Positions 7,958-17,306 of a stretch of DNA of 64,000 nucleotides are shown one piece after another. The stretch is from Zeimonas sp032027205. GTDB lineage: Bacteria > Pseudomonadota > Gammaproteobacteria > Burkholderiales > Burkholderiaceae_E. The DNA lies in assembly GCA_032027205.1 (NCBI GenBank), contig JAVSMN010000001.1:2465254-2529253 (forward strand), read 5' to 3'. The translations under genes were made by a program, and so were the position numbers. Every line of letters begins with the position of its first letter. Position 1 is the stretch's first letter. The notes beneath the pieces were generated by a model. It had not been told where the DNA came from. It worked only from the letters and a program-made list of their open reading frames with translations, and ran no database searches.

Positions 7958-10380
7958 GCGCGCCGATGCTCGCGCGGCTCGACAGTCGCGCGCCCGACTT
8001 CGCCGCGCGCCTGTCGGCGCTGCTCGCCTACGAGCCGGCGCAGGACGAGGCGATCGAGCGAACGGTGGCGCAGATCGTCGCCGACGTACGCGAGCGCGGC
8101 GACGAGGCGCTGCTCGAATACACGCGCCGCTTCGACCGGCTCGACGCGTCGTCGATGCGCGAGCTCGAGTTGTCGCGCGAGGAACTGCAGCGCGCACTCG
8201 ATTCGCTCGCTTCGGCCGATCGCGCCGCGCTTCAGGCGGCGGCCGCGCGCATCCGCAGCTATCACGAGCATCAGCGTGCGCAGTCGTGGTCGTACGTCGA
8301 CGACGACGGTACCCGGCTCGGGCAGCGCATCTCACCGATCGATCGCGTTGGCCTGTACGTGCCCGGCGGCAAGGCGGCGTATCCGTCTTCGGTGCTGATG
8401 AACGCGCTGCCGGCACGCGTGGCCGGCGTGCGCGAACTCGTCATGGTCGTGCCGACGCCCGACGGGGTTCGCAATGCGATGGTGCTCGCCGCGGCCTGCA
8501 TCGCCGGAGTCGATCGCGTCTTCACGATCGGCGGCGCGCAGGCGGTCGCGGCGCTCGCCTGGGGAACGGCGTCGGTGCCGGCGGTCGACAAGATCGTCGG
8601 TCCCGGCAACGCCTACGTCGCGGAAGCGAAGCGGCGCGTCTTCGGCACGGTCGGCATCGACATGATCGCCGGGCCGTCGGAGATCCTCGTCCTGTGCGAC
8701 GGCTCCACCGACCCCGACTGGATCGCCACCGACCTCTTCAGCCAGGCCGAGCACGACGAGATGGCGCAGGCCATCCTGCTCACGCCCGACGCCGCCTTCG
8801 CCGATCGCGTCGCCGAATCGATCGCGCGGCTGCTGCCGACGATGCCCCGGCGCGAGATCATCGCGCGCTCGCTTGCCGATCGCGGCGCGATCGTCGTCGT
8901 GCGCAGCATGGAGGAGGCGTGCGAGATCGCCACGTCGATCGCCGCCGAGCACGTCGAGATCTCCGCGCGCGATGCCGACCGCTGGGTCGAGCGCATTCGC
9001 CACGCGGGCGCGATCTTCCTCGGCCCGTGGACCTCCGAATCGCTCGGCGATTATTGCGCGGGCCCGAACCACGTGCTGCCGACGATGCGCACGGCGCGCT
9101 TCTCGTCGCCGCTGGGCGTCTACGACTTCCAGAAGCGCACCAGCCTGATCGAGGTTTCGCGCAGCGGGGCTCGCACGCTCGGCGCGATTGCGGCAACGCT
9201 GGCGCGCGCCGAAGGACTCGAGGCGCACGCGCGCAGCGCGCAGTTGCGCGTGGACGCACAGCAGCCGGCGCAGGCGCAGTCCGCTCAGCCGCGAGCTGGC
9301 GCCGTTCCGGCCGGCGGCGCCGATCGCTTCGACCCGATCCGCCCCGACATCGTGGCGATGAGCGGCTACAAGGTCCTCGACGCGAGCGGCATGATCAAGC
9401 TCGACGCGATGGAGAACCCGTACCGGATGCCGCCCGAGCTGCGCAGCGCGCTCGGCGAGCGGCTGGCCGAGGTGGCGATCAACCGCTATCCGTCGCCCGC
9501 GCACGACGAACTCGCGCAGGCGATCCGCGCGCGCTTTGCGGTTCCCGATGAAGCCGGCCTGGTGCTCGGCAACGGCTCCGATGAGCTGATCACGATGCTG
9601 GCGGTGGCCACGGCGCGCCCGGGTGCCGTGCACCTCGCGCCGCAGCCGTCGTTCGTCATGTACGAGCTGTCGGCGCGCCTGGCCGGCAGCCGTTTCGTCG
9701 GCGTGCCGCTGCGCGCCGACTTCTCGCTCGACGTTGACGCGATGCTGTCGGCGATCGCTGCACACCGGCCGGCGGTCGTCTGGCTCGCCTGGCCGAACAA
9801 TCCCACCGGCAACGCGTTCGCGCCCGACGACGTCGAGGCGGTGCTCGCCGCTGCCCCGGGGCTGGTAGTGCTCGACGAGGCCTACCAGCCCTTCGCGCAG
9901 GACACCTGGATGCAGCGGCTGCGCGACAACGAGCGCCTGGTCGTGCTGCGCACCGTCTCCAAGCTCGGCCTGGCGGGGCTTCGGCTCGGCTACCTGGCGG
10001 CCGCGCCCCAGTGGGTCGAGCATCTGCAGAAGGTACGCCCGCCGTACAACGTCAACGTCCTCACCGACGCGGCCGCCCGTTTCGCGCTGGAGCACCTCGG
10101 CGTGCTCGACGCGCAGGCAGCCCGCATCCGTGCCGGGCGCGATCTTCTCGCGCAGCGCCTGCAAGAGTTGCCCGGCGTCGAGGTATTCCCCTCGCGCGCC
10201 AATTTCGTGCTGGTGCGAGTGGCCGACAGCGAGCGAACCGAGCGCGGCCTGCGCAGCCGGGGACTGCTGATCAAGGACCTCGGTAGAATGCACGATCTGC
10301 TGCGCAACTGCCTGAGGCTCACGGTAGGCACCGAGGAAGAGAACCGCCTGCTGCTCGAGGCGCTGCGCGATTCGCTCTGA
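7954..10380 (+). CDS. HisD-HisC fusion: histidinol dehydrogenase / histidinol-phosphate aminotransferase
   Basis: One uninterrupted frame of 808 residues carries two enzymes normally made separately. Residues 1 to about 430 are HisD, which oxidises histidinol to histidine with NAD: RVGLYVPGGKAAYPSSVLMN, KIVGPGNAYVAEAKR, FSQAEHDE near residue 264, and SIAAEHVEI near 331. A Gln/Ala/Pro-rich linker of about 25 residues follows (9241-9321). From about 456 comes HisC, a PLP aminotransferase making histidinol phosphate: NPTGN, VLDEAYQPF, and the Schiff-base Lys670 in TVSKLGLAGLRLGY. The GTG at 7954 overlaps hisG; an ATG at 7966 is an alternative. No stop or internal start with a clear ribosome-binding site separates the halves. 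Both enzymes look intact. A lost stop codon or base-calling error is the main alternative to a genuine fusion. Confidence 0.9.
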   Translation: MSAPMLARLDSRAPDFAARLSALLAYEPAQDEAIERTVAQIVADVRERGDEALLEYTRRFDRLDASSMRELELSREELQRALDSLASADRAALQAAAARIRSYHEHQRAQSWSYVDDDGTRLGQRISPIDRVGLYVPGGKAAYPSSVLMNALPARVAGVRELVMVVPTPDGVRNAMVLAAACIAGVDRVFTIGGAQAVAALAWGTASVPAVDKIVGPGNAYVAEAKRRVFGTVGIDMIAGPSEILVLCDGSTDPDWIATDLFSQAEHDEMAQAILLTPDAAFADRVAESIARLLPTMPRREIIARSLADRGAIVVVRSMEEACEIATSIAAEHVEISARDADRWVERIRHAGAIFLGPWTSESLGDYCAGPNHVLPTMRTARFSSPLGVYDFQKRTSLIEVSRSGARTLGAIAATLARAEGLEAHARSAQLRVDAQQPAQAQSAQPRAGAVPAGGADRFDPIRPDIVAMSGYKVLDASGMIKLDAMENPYRMPPELRSALGERLAEVAINRYPSPAHDELAQAIRARFAVPDEAGLVLGNGSDELITMLAVATARPGAVHLAPQPSFVMYELSARLAGSRFVGVPLRADFSLDVDAMLSAIAAHRPAVVWLAWPNNPTGNAFAPDDVEAVLAAAPGLVVLDEAYQPFAQDTWMQRLRDNERLVVLRTVSKLGLAGLRLGYLAAAPQWVEHLQKVRPPYNVNVLTDAAARFALEHLGVLDAQAARIRAGRDLLAQRLQELPGVEVFPSRANFVLVRVADSERTERGLRSRGLLIKDLGRMHDLLRNCLRLTVGTEEENRLLLEALRDSL

Positions 10381-10421
10381 CCGGCGCGCGGCCGGTTCGG
10401 GCCCGTTCTCCCGGAATCCCC

Positions 10422-11009
10422 ATGCGTAGCGCCGAAGTCCGCCGCAACACCGCCGAAACCCGCGTACGGGTCTTCGTGAACCTCGACGGCACCGGCGAGC
10501 GCAAGCTCGCCAGCGGGGTCGCGTTCCTCGACCACATGCTCGACCAGATCGCCCGCCACGGGCTCATCGACCTCGAGGTCGAATGCGACGGCGACCTGCA
10601 CATCGACGCGCACCACAGCGTCGAGGACATCGGCATCACGTTCGGCCAGGCCGTCGCGCGCGCGCTCGGCGACAAGAAGGGCATCCGTCGCTACGGACAC
10701 GCCTACGTGCCGCTCGACGAGGCGCTCACGCGCGTCGTCGTCGACCTCTCCGGTCGTCCCGGCCTCGAGTGGAACGTTCCGTTCACGCGTGCGCTCATCG
10801 GCAGTTTCGACGTCGATCTGGCCGCCGAGTTCTTCCGCGGATTCGTCAACCACGCGCAGGTCACGCTGCACGTCGACAACCTGCGCGGACAGAACGCGCA
10901 CCATCAATGCGAGACGGTGTTCAAGGCCTTCGCGCGCGCGCTGCGCATCGCCGTCGAGCGCGACGAGCGGGTCGCCGGACGCATTCCCTCGACGAAGGAA
11001 GCGCTCTGA
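10422..11009 (+). CDS. hisB: HisB, imidazoleglycerol-phosphate dehydratase
   Basis: Dehydrates imidazoleglycerol phosphate to imidazole-acetol phosphate. 195 residues, so the monofunctional type without the histidinol-phosphatase domain of enteric HisB; that phosphatase must be encoded elsewhere. The two manganese-binding histidine pairs are visible in DAHHSVEDIG and NAHHQCETVFK, with FLDHMLDQIARHG at the N-terminal half. It starts 41 bases after the hisDC stop, a slightly larger gap than elsewhere in the cluster. Confidence 0.96.
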   Translation: MRSAEVRRNTAETRVRVFVNLDGTGERKLASGVAFLDHMLDQIARHGLIDLEVECDGDLHIDAHHSVEDIGITFGQAVARALGDKKGIRRYGHAYVPLDEALTRVVVDLSGRPGLEWNVPFTRALIGSFDVDLAAEFFRGFVNHAQVTLHVDNLRGQNAHHQCETVFKAFARALRIAVERDERVAGRIPSTKEAL

Positions 11010-11072
11010 TCGGCGCCCGGGCCGATCGATCGAACGACGCGGGATGAATCACCTCGAAGCGGTGTGCTGCGC

Positions 11073-11702
11073 ATGAGCTCGATCGCCGTCGTCGACTACG
11101 GGATGGGCAACCTGCGTTCGGTCGCGCGCGCGCTCGAGCACGTCGCGCCGAAGACGCGCGTCGTCGTCACGTCGGCCGCGGCCGAGATCGACGCTGCGTC
11201 GCGCGTCGTCTTTCCCGGGCAGGGCGCGATGCCCGATTGCATGCGCGAGCTCGACCGGGCCGGCCTGCGCGATGCGGTGCTGCGCGCCGCACGCGAGAAG
11301 CCGTTGTTTGGCGTTTGCGTGGGCGAGCAGATGCTGTTCGAGCGCAGCGAGGAAGGCGACACGCCAGGTCTCGGCGTCTTCCCCGGCGACGTGCGCCGCC
11401 TGCCGGTGCGCTCGCCCGACGGCGTGCGCGTAAAGGTTCCGCACATGGGATGGAACCGCGTGCGCCAGGTGCGCGCGCACGCGCTGTGGGCCGGCGTGCC
11501 CGACCGCTCGTATTTCTATTTCGTGCACAGTTATCGCGTCGTGCCTGCGCAGGAGGACATCGTGGTCGGCGAAACCGAGCACGGCCTTCGCTTTACCTGT
11601 GCGGTTGCGCGGGATAACATTTTCGCGACCCAGTTCCACCCGGAGAAGAGCGCCGCAAACGGCCTCAGGCTCTACGAGAATTTCGTCCGCTGGCAGCCCT
11701 GA
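11073..11702 (+). CDS. hisH: HisH, glutaminase subunit of imidazole-glycerol-phosphate synthase
   Basis: Class I glutamine amidotransferase that feeds ammonia to HisF. 209 residues from the ATG at 11073; an upstream GTG at 11064 would add three residues. VVDYGMGNLRSV opens the protein, the nucleophile is Cys82 in LFGVCVGEQMLFE, and the His-Glu pair is in TQFHPEKSA. It acts with HisF, encoded two genes downstream, converting PRFAR to imidazole-glycerol phosphate and AICAR. Confidence 0.95.
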   Translation: MSSIAVVDYGMGNLRSVARALEHVAPKTRVVVTSAAAEIDAASRVVFPGQGAMPDCMRELDRAGLRDAVLRAAREKPLFGVCVGEQMLFERSEEGDTPGLGVFPGDVRRLPVRSPDGVRVKVPHMGWNRVRQVRAHALWAGVPDRSYFYFVHSYRVVPAQEDIVVGETEHGLRFTCAVARDNIFATQFHPEKSAANGLRLYENFVRWQP

Positions 11703-11791
11703 TCCCGACGCGCGTCGCGTCGCGAACGCCCCTGGTTGCCTTCGGTTGTCCCTTTCCCCGATTCCCCACTCCAGTCCGTTCACCCTCCGAG

Positions 11792-12532
11792 ATGCTGCTG
11801 ATCCCCGCCATCGACCTGAAGGACGGCCGTTGCGTACGGCTGAAACAGGGCGACATGAACGACGAGACCGTCTTCTCCGACGACCCCGAGGCGGTTGCCC
11901 GCGACTGGGTCGAGCAGGGCGCCCGAAGGCTGCACCTGGTCGACCTGAACGGCGCGGTGGCCGGCAAGCCGCGCAACGAGAGCGCGATCCGCGCGATCGT
12001 CGACGCGGTCGGCAGCACGATTCCGGTGCAGGTCGGCGGCGGCATCCGCGACCTCGACACCATCGAGCGCTACCTCGACGACGGCATCAGCTACGTGATC
12101 ATCGGCACGGCGGCGGTGAAGAACCCGGGCTTCCTGCACGACGCGTGCAGCGCATTTCCCGGGCAGATCATCGTCGGGCTCGATGCGCGCGACGGCAAGG
12201 TTGCCACCGACGGCTGGAGCAAGCTCACCGGGCACGATGCGCTCGATCTCGGGCGCAAGTTCGAGGGCTACGGAATCGAGGCGGTCATCTACACCGACAT
12301 CGGCCGCGACGGCATGCTCACCGGCGTGAACATCGAGGCCACCTTACGCCTGGCGCGTGGCCTGCGCGTGCCGGTCTTCGCCTCGGGCGGTTTCGCGAGC
12401 CTGCAAGACGTCGAGCGGCTGTGCGAGATCGAGGACGAGGGCGTGGAAGGGGCGATCCTCGGGCGCGCGCTCTACGAAGGGAAGATCGACTTCCGCGAGG
12501 CGCAGCAACGTGCCGACGAACTCGGCAACTGA
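11792..12532 (+). CDS. hisA: HisA, ProFAR isomerase
   Basis: Phosphoribosylformimino-AICAR-phosphate isomerase, a TIM-barrel enzyme of 246 residues. The first catalytic Asp is in LIPAIDLKDGRCVRL and the second in YTDIGRDGMLTGVN; phosphate-binding loops VQVGGGIRD and FASGGFAS are present. A gap of 89 bases separates it from hisH, the widest within the his cluster. I see no clear promoter or terminator in that gap. Confidence 0.96.
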   Translation: MLLIPAIDLKDGRCVRLKQGDMNDETVFSDDPEAVARDWVEQGARRLHLVDLNGAVAGKPRNESAIRAIVDAVGSTIPVQVGGGIRDLDTIERYLDDGISYVIIGTAAVKNPGFLHDACSAFPGQIIVGLDARDGKVATDGWSKLTGHDALDLGRKFEGYGIEAVIYTDIGRDGMLTGVNIEATLRLARGLRVPVFASGGFASLQDVERLCEIEDEGVEGAILGRALYEGKIDFREAQQRADELGN

Positions 12533-12560
12533 GTTGGCGACCGAGTCGGCGGCGAAAACC

Positions 12561-13348
<788 letters not shown>

Positions 13349-13352
<4 letters not shown>

Positions 13353-13750
13353 CTGACGCCGGCAACGAGCGCGACTGGCTCGACGCCGTCCGCTGGAACG
13401 AACACGGACTCGTCACCGCCGTCGCCCAGGACGCGGCGAGCGGCGAGGTGCTGATGCTCGCCTGGATGAACCGCGAATCGCTGGCCGAAACGGCGGCCAC
13501 CGGGCGCGCGGTCTACTGGTCGCGCTCGCGCGGCCGACTGTGGCGCAAGGGCGAGGAGTCGGGCCACGTGCAGCACGTGCGCGAGATCCGCCTCGACTGC
13601 GACGGAGATGCGGTGCTGCTGAAGGTCGAGCAGCAGGGCGAAATCGCCTGCCACACCGGGCGTCGCTCGTGCTTCTTCCGTCGTCTGGACGACGCGCAGT
13701 GGAGCGAGGTCGATCCGGTGCTGAAAGACCCGGCCGAGATCTACCGATGA
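13349..13750 (+). CDS. hisI: HisI, phosphoribosyl-AMP cyclohydrolase
   Basis: Opens the adenine ring of phosphoribosyl-AMP in the third step of histidine synthesis. 133 residues. Typical motifs are LMLAWMNRESLAET, AVYWSRSRGRLWRKGEESG, and the zinc/magnesium ligands in RLDCDGDAVLLKVEQ and ACHTGRRSCFFR. It is separate from hisE (enteric bacteria fuse them), but start and stop codons of hisF-hisI-hisE overlap as ATGA, so the three products are probably made at matched rates. Confidence 0.96.
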
Positions 13751-14142
13751 CGGAGAAATCCTCGCCGCGCAGCGCGACGGCCGGCGACGTGCTCGCGCGT
13801 CTTGCCGAGGTGGTCGCTTCGCGCAAGGGCGCCGACCCCGAACGCTCGTACGTCGCGCGGCTCTTCGCGAAGGGGCCCGACGCCGTGCTGAAGAAGATCG
13901 GCGAGGAAGCCACCGAGACGGTGATGGCCGCGAAGGACGGCGTGGCGCAGCGCATCGTCTCCGAGACCGCCGATCTCTGGTTTCATTGCATCGTGATGCT
14001 CGCGCAGCACGGCCTGGCGCCCTCCGACGTTCTAGACGAACTCGCGCGCCGCGAAGGGCTGTCCGGGCTCGACGAGAAGGCGAGCCGCGCGCGCCCGCCC
14101 GCGGACGGCGCGAAGCCTGCAGCGCAACGAGGGGACGAATGA
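13747..14142 (+). CDS. hisE: HisE, phosphoribosyl-ATP pyrophosphatase
   Basis: Hydrolyses phosphoribosyl-ATP to phosphoribosyl-AMP and pyrophosphate. 131 residues. The all-alpha MazG-like core is seen in LARLAEVVASRKGA, the metal-binding KKIGEEATETVMAAKDG, and SETADLWFHCIVML. The C-terminal 25 residues are a charged, Pro/Ala-rich extension. It overlaps hisI upstream and the HIT gene downstream, each by four bases. Confidence 0.95.
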   Translation: MTEKSSPRSATAGDVLARLAEVVASRKGADPERSYVARLFAKGPDAVLKKIGEEATETVMAAKDGVAQRIVSETADLWFHCIVMLAQHGLAPSDVLDELARREGLSGLDEKASRARPPADGAKPAAQRGDE

Positions 14143-14525
14143 TGAGCGCCGACACCGCAGCGACGAACGCGTCGCACGCCGACTGCCTGTTCTGCCGGAT
14201 CGCGCACGGCGAGATCCCCTCGCGCAAGGTCTACGAGGACGACGAGGTTTTCGCTTTCCACGACATTCAGCCGAAGGCGCCGATCCACTTCCTCATCGTG
14301 CCGAAGGCGCATTACGAGAACCTGTACGATGCCGGCCTCGGCCAGCAGGCGCTGCTCGGAAAGATCTTCGGCCTGTGCGGCCGGCTCGCCCGCGAGCAGG
14401 GCGCCTCCGACGGCTTCCGCGTGGTCGTGAACAACGGCCGGGTGGGGCATCAGGAGGTGTATCATCTTCACGTTCACGTATTGGGCGGAGCCGAGCCATT
14501 GCCCGGCGCAATGAACCGCTTCTGA
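14139..14525 (+). CDS. HIT-family nucleotide hydrolase (HinT-like)
   Basis: Histidine-triad protein of 128 residues, closest in pattern to HinT purine-nucleoside phosphoramidases. An N-terminal CLFCRIAHGEIPSRKVYEDD leads to IQPKAPIHFLIVPK and the triad HLHVHVLGG near the C-terminus. Two consecutive ATG codons (14139 and 14142) are possible starts; the first overlaps the hisE stop. Placement between hisE and tatA is common in beta-proteobacteria. A direct role in histidine synthesis is not implied. Confidence 0.93.
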   Translation: MMSADTAATNASHADCLFCRIAHGEIPSRKVYEDDEVFAFHDIQPKAPIHFLIVPKAHYENLYDAGLGQQALLGKIFGLCGRLAREQGASDGFRVVVNNGRVGHQEVYHLHVHVLGGAEPLPGAMNRF

Positions 14526-14538
14526 CAGGAGTTTCGCA

Positions 14539-14745
14539 ATGGGGACCATGAGCATCTGGCACTGGCTCATCGTGCTGGTGATCATCCTGCTGGTCTTCGG
14601 CACGAAGAAGCTGCGCAACATCGGCACCGACCTCGGCGGTGCGGTTCGCGGGTTCAAGGAAGGCGTGCGGGAAGGAACCGAGGGCGCGGAAAAGGAATCG
14701 CAGACCGCGAAAACCATCGACGTCGACGCCCGGGAGAAGGGCTGA
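14539..14745 (+). CDS. tatA: TatA, twin-arginine translocase subunit
   Basis: Pore-forming component of the Tat system that exports folded proteins. 68 residues: a single N-terminal membrane helix (WHWLIVLVIILLVFG), the TKKLRNIGTDLGGAVRGFKEG amphipathic helix, and a short charged tail. A CAGGAG ribosome-binding site lies six bases before the ATG. Likely substrates encoded nearby are the Rieske protein (18.8 kb) and the NapG-like ferredoxin (47.7 kb), both with twin-arginine leaders. Confidence 0.95.
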   Translation: MGTMSIWHWLIVLVIILLVFGTKKLRNIGTDLGGAVRGFKEGVREGTEGAEKESQTAKTIDVDAREKG

Positions 14746-14869
14746 GCGCGCGCGGCACCGCCATCGAGGAACGCCGCCGGGCGAATCCTTCTCGCGAGCA
14801 GCAGCCGACCGAGCGTCGCCCCGCGGCGCGCGCCCATTCGGCGCCCTCGTCGGTCATTGAGGCAACACC

Positions 14870-15319
14870 ATGTTCGATTTCGGTTTTTCCGAGATGGTCG
14901 TCGTGGCCGTCGTCGGTCTGATCGTGCTCGGCCCGGAGCGGTTGCCGAAGGTCGCCAGGCAGGCCGGGCAGTGGCTCGGAAAGCTGCAGCGCTACGTTGC
15001 CGACGTGAAGTCGGACATCAACCGGCAGATGGAGCTCGACGAGCTGCGCAAGTTGCAGAGCGAAGTCACTGGCGCCGCGCGCGACCTGAAGAGCTCCTTC
15101 GAGTCGGCAGTGGGCGACGCGCAATCGCAGTTCGACTCGATCAACGCCGACCTGCAGGGCGGGCCTTCCGGCGCCGACGCTTCAGGTTCGACGCCGAGCG
15201 CGCCGGCCACCGACTGGGACCAGGTCTACGCGGCCCGTCGCACGCGCGATCGCATTCGCGAGCGGCGCGTCGAGCGCGAGCGTGCGCTCGGTCACAAGCG
15301 ACCGGCGCAGCGCCGCTGA
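14870..15319 (+). CDS. tatB: TatB, twin-arginine translocase subunit
   Basis: Tat substrate-receptor subunit, 149 residues. The N-terminus MFDFGFSEMVVVAVVGLIVLG and the following PERLPKVARQAGQWLGKLQR are diagnostic of TatB rather than TatA. A long amphipathic helical region comes next, and a positively charged Arg-rich tail ends the protein. The 124-base gap after tatA holds no gene that I can support. tatC follows after 28 bases. Confidence 0.95.
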   Translation: MFDFGFSEMVVVAVVGLIVLGPERLPKVARQAGQWLGKLQRYVADVKSDINRQMELDELRKLQSEVTGAARDLKSSFESAVGDAQSQFDSINADLQGGPSGADASGSTPSAPATDWDQVYAARRTRDRIRERRVERERALGHKRPAQRR

Positions 15320-15347
15320 CCCGCGTCTCGCATCGCGGCGCCTCCCG

Positions 15348-16094
15348 ATGAGCCAGGAAGAAAGCTTCGTCTCGCATCTGGTCGAACTGCGCGACCGGCT
15401 CATCCGGTCGCTCGTCGTCGTTCTCGTGCTGTTCGGCGTGTGCTTCTATTTTTCCGGCGACATCATGAAGTTCCTGTCGCTGCCGCTGTACCAGGCGCTG
15501 CCGCCGGGAAGCAAGCCGATCTTCACCGACCAGGCCGGGGCGTTCTTCACGCTAACCAAGGTGTCGTTCCTCTCGGCGGTCCTGCTGTCGCTGCCGTGGA
15601 TCCTCTACCAGGCGTGGTCCTTCGTCGCGCCCGGCCTGTACGAGCACGAGAAGCGCTTCGCCTTCCCGCTCATCGTCTCGAGCGTCGTGTTTCTCGTCGT
15701 CGGCATCGGTTTTGCGTATCTGTTCGTGCTGCCGGCCGCCTACAAGTTCTTCTTCGCCTTCGCCTCGCGCACCGGCGCCGACATCCTGCAGGACCTGCAG
15801 AAATATTGGGATTTCACGCTGGCGATCTTCTTCGGCTTCGGGCTGACTTTCGAGGTTCCGGTGGCCGAGATGCTGCTGGTGAAGATGGGCTTCGTCACCA
15901 CCGACCAGCTGAAGGCCGCGCGCCGCTACGTCGTCGTCGGCGCCTTCATCGTCGCCGCCGTCCTCACGCCACCCGACGTCCTCAGCCAGTTCATGCTGGC
16001 GATTCCGCTGATGCTGCTCTACGAGCTGGGCATCTTCCTCGCCGGGTTCATCAAGGCGCGCAGCGCGGCGCCGGTGGAAGAGGCGAGCAGCTAG
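15348..16094 (+). CDS. tatC: TatC, twin-arginine translocase core subunit
   Basis: Polytopic core of the Tat translocase that binds the twin-arginine signal; 248 residues with six hydrophobic segments. The N-terminal FVSHLVELRDRLIRS contains the conserved Glu and Arg of the signal-binding site. FTLTKVSFLSAVLLSLPWILYQAWSF, split here over two helices, and FGLTFEVPV in the fourth helix are family hallmarks. The gene ends 15 bases from the convergent protease gene, with no obvious intrinsic terminator between. Confidence 0.96.
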   Translation: MSQEESFVSHLVELRDRLIRSLVVVLVLFGVCFYFSGDIMKFLSLPLYQALPPGSKPIFTDQAGAFFTLTKVSFLSAVLLSLPWILYQAWSFVAPGLYEHEKRFAFPLIVSSVVFLVVGIGFAYLFVLPAAYKFFFAFASRTGADILQDLQKYWDFTLAIFFGFGLTFEVPVAEMLLVKMGFVTTDQLKAARRYVVVGAFIVAAVLTPPDVLSQFMLAIPLMLLYELGIFLAGFIKARSAAPVEEASS

Positions 16095-16109
16095 GGTCTT
16101 CCCCCTTCT

Positions 16110-17291
16110 CTATCCGCGAGGCGACGGCCGCTTCCCCACCCGAATGGGCAGTTCCACCGTCCGCCCATCGCGCAGGAATCGGAAGCTGACGGTCGTTCCG
16201 GGCTGCAACTGGGCAATGATGTCGAGCATCGACGTCGTGCCCGTCACCGCTTTGCCGTCGACGTCGATGAGAATGTCGCCGACGCGAACGCCGGCGCGCT
16301 CGGCCGGGCTGCCGCGCATCACGCCGGCGACGATCGCGCCTTCCTTGCGCGGCAGGCGGAAAGCTTCGGCCAGTTCCGGCGTGATGTCCTGCGGTTCCAC
16401 GCCGATGTAGCCGCGGGTCACCGAGCCGGTTGCGACGATCTGCTGCATCACCTGGCGCGCCGTTCCCGCAGGAATGGCGAAGCCGATGCCCAGCGAGCCG
16501 CCGGAGCGCGAGTAGATCGCAGTGTTGATGCCGAGCAGGCGTCCCTGTGCATCGACGAGCGCGCCGCCCGAGTTGCCGGGATTGATCGCTGCGTCGGTCT
16601 GGATGAAGTTCTCGAAGGTGTTGATGCCCAGCTGCGTGCGCCCGAGCGCGCTGATGATGCCCATCGTCACCGTCTGGCCGACTCCGAACGGGTTGCCGAC
16701 CGCAAGGACGACGTCGCCGACCCGCGCGGCGTCGGTGTCGCCGAATTCGATCGCCGGCAGCCCCTGGGCATCGACGCGCAGCACGGCCAGGTCGGTTTCC
16801 GGATCGGTGCCGATGACGCGCGCCGCGGCACGCGTTCCGTCGGCGAACAGCACCTCGATTGCATCGGCGCCCTCGACGACGTGATCGTTCGTCAGCACAT
16901 AGCCGTCGGACGAAACGATCACGCCCGAGCCCAGGCTGCTGGTCTGGCGATCGCCCGCGCCGTCGCCGAAGAAGCGGCGCAGCGACGGGTCCAGCAGAGG
17001 GCGACCGCCGCGCGCCGTCTTCGATGTGTAGATGTTGACCACTGCGGCGGTGGCGCGCTGCGCGCCGTCGCTGTACGACAGCGGGACGCTGCGCGCGGGG
17101 CCGCTATCCTTCGGGGGATCGGGGAGCGCGGCCTCGCGCGCCGACTCGACTTGCGCGCTGCCGGGCGAACTTGCGCGCGGGTCGTGCAGCCGCTGCGGAA
17201 GCCATTCCGGGCGCAACGTGGCGATCGTGAACGTGAGTGCGAGCGCGACCGTGACGGCCTGTGCGAATACCAGCCAGAGTTTGCGGAGCAT
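16110..17291 (-). CDS. DegS/HtrA-like membrane-anchored serine protease
   Basis: Trypsin-like periplasmic protease of 393 residues anchored by an N-terminal helix (about residues 6-25). The catalytic triad is His137 (LTNDHVV), Asp167 (ETDLAVLR) and Ser241 (NPGNSGGAL). A single PDZ domain occupies about 296-390. One PDZ plus an uncleaved anchor fits DegS/AlgW, the site-1 protease of the sigma-E stress response, rather than the two-PDZ DegP/DegQ. RseA/RpoE are not in the window, so the role is inferred from architecture. It is divergent from the Nif3-like gene, with starts 15 bases apart. Confidence 0.92.
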   Translation of the reverse strand: MLRKLWLVFAQAVTVALALTFTIATLRPEWLPQRLHDPRASSPGSAQVESAREAALPDPPKDSGPARSVPLSYSDGAQRATAAVVNIYTSKTARGGRPLLDPSLRRFFGDGAGDRQTSSLGSGVIVSSDGYVLTNDHVVEGADAIEVLFADGTRAAARVIGTDPETDLAVLRVDAQGLPAIEFGDTDAARVGDVVLAVGNPFGVGQTVTMGIISALGRTQLGINTFENFIQTDAAINPGNSGGALVDAQGRLLGINTAIYSRSGGSLGIGFAIPAGTARQVMQQIVATGSVTRGYIGVEPQDITPELAEAFRLPRKEGAIVAGVMRGSPAERAGVRVGDILIDVDGKAVTGTTSMLDIIAQLQPGTTVSFRFLRDGRTVELPIRVGKRPSPRG

Positions 17292-17306
17292 CGAAGGAGG
17301 ATGGAT

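Noticed and set aside
14746..14869. Possible extra gene or TatA frameshift in the tatA-tatB gap
   Set aside because: The alternative frame is Arg/Ala-rich without family similarity, and TatA at 68 residues is complete.
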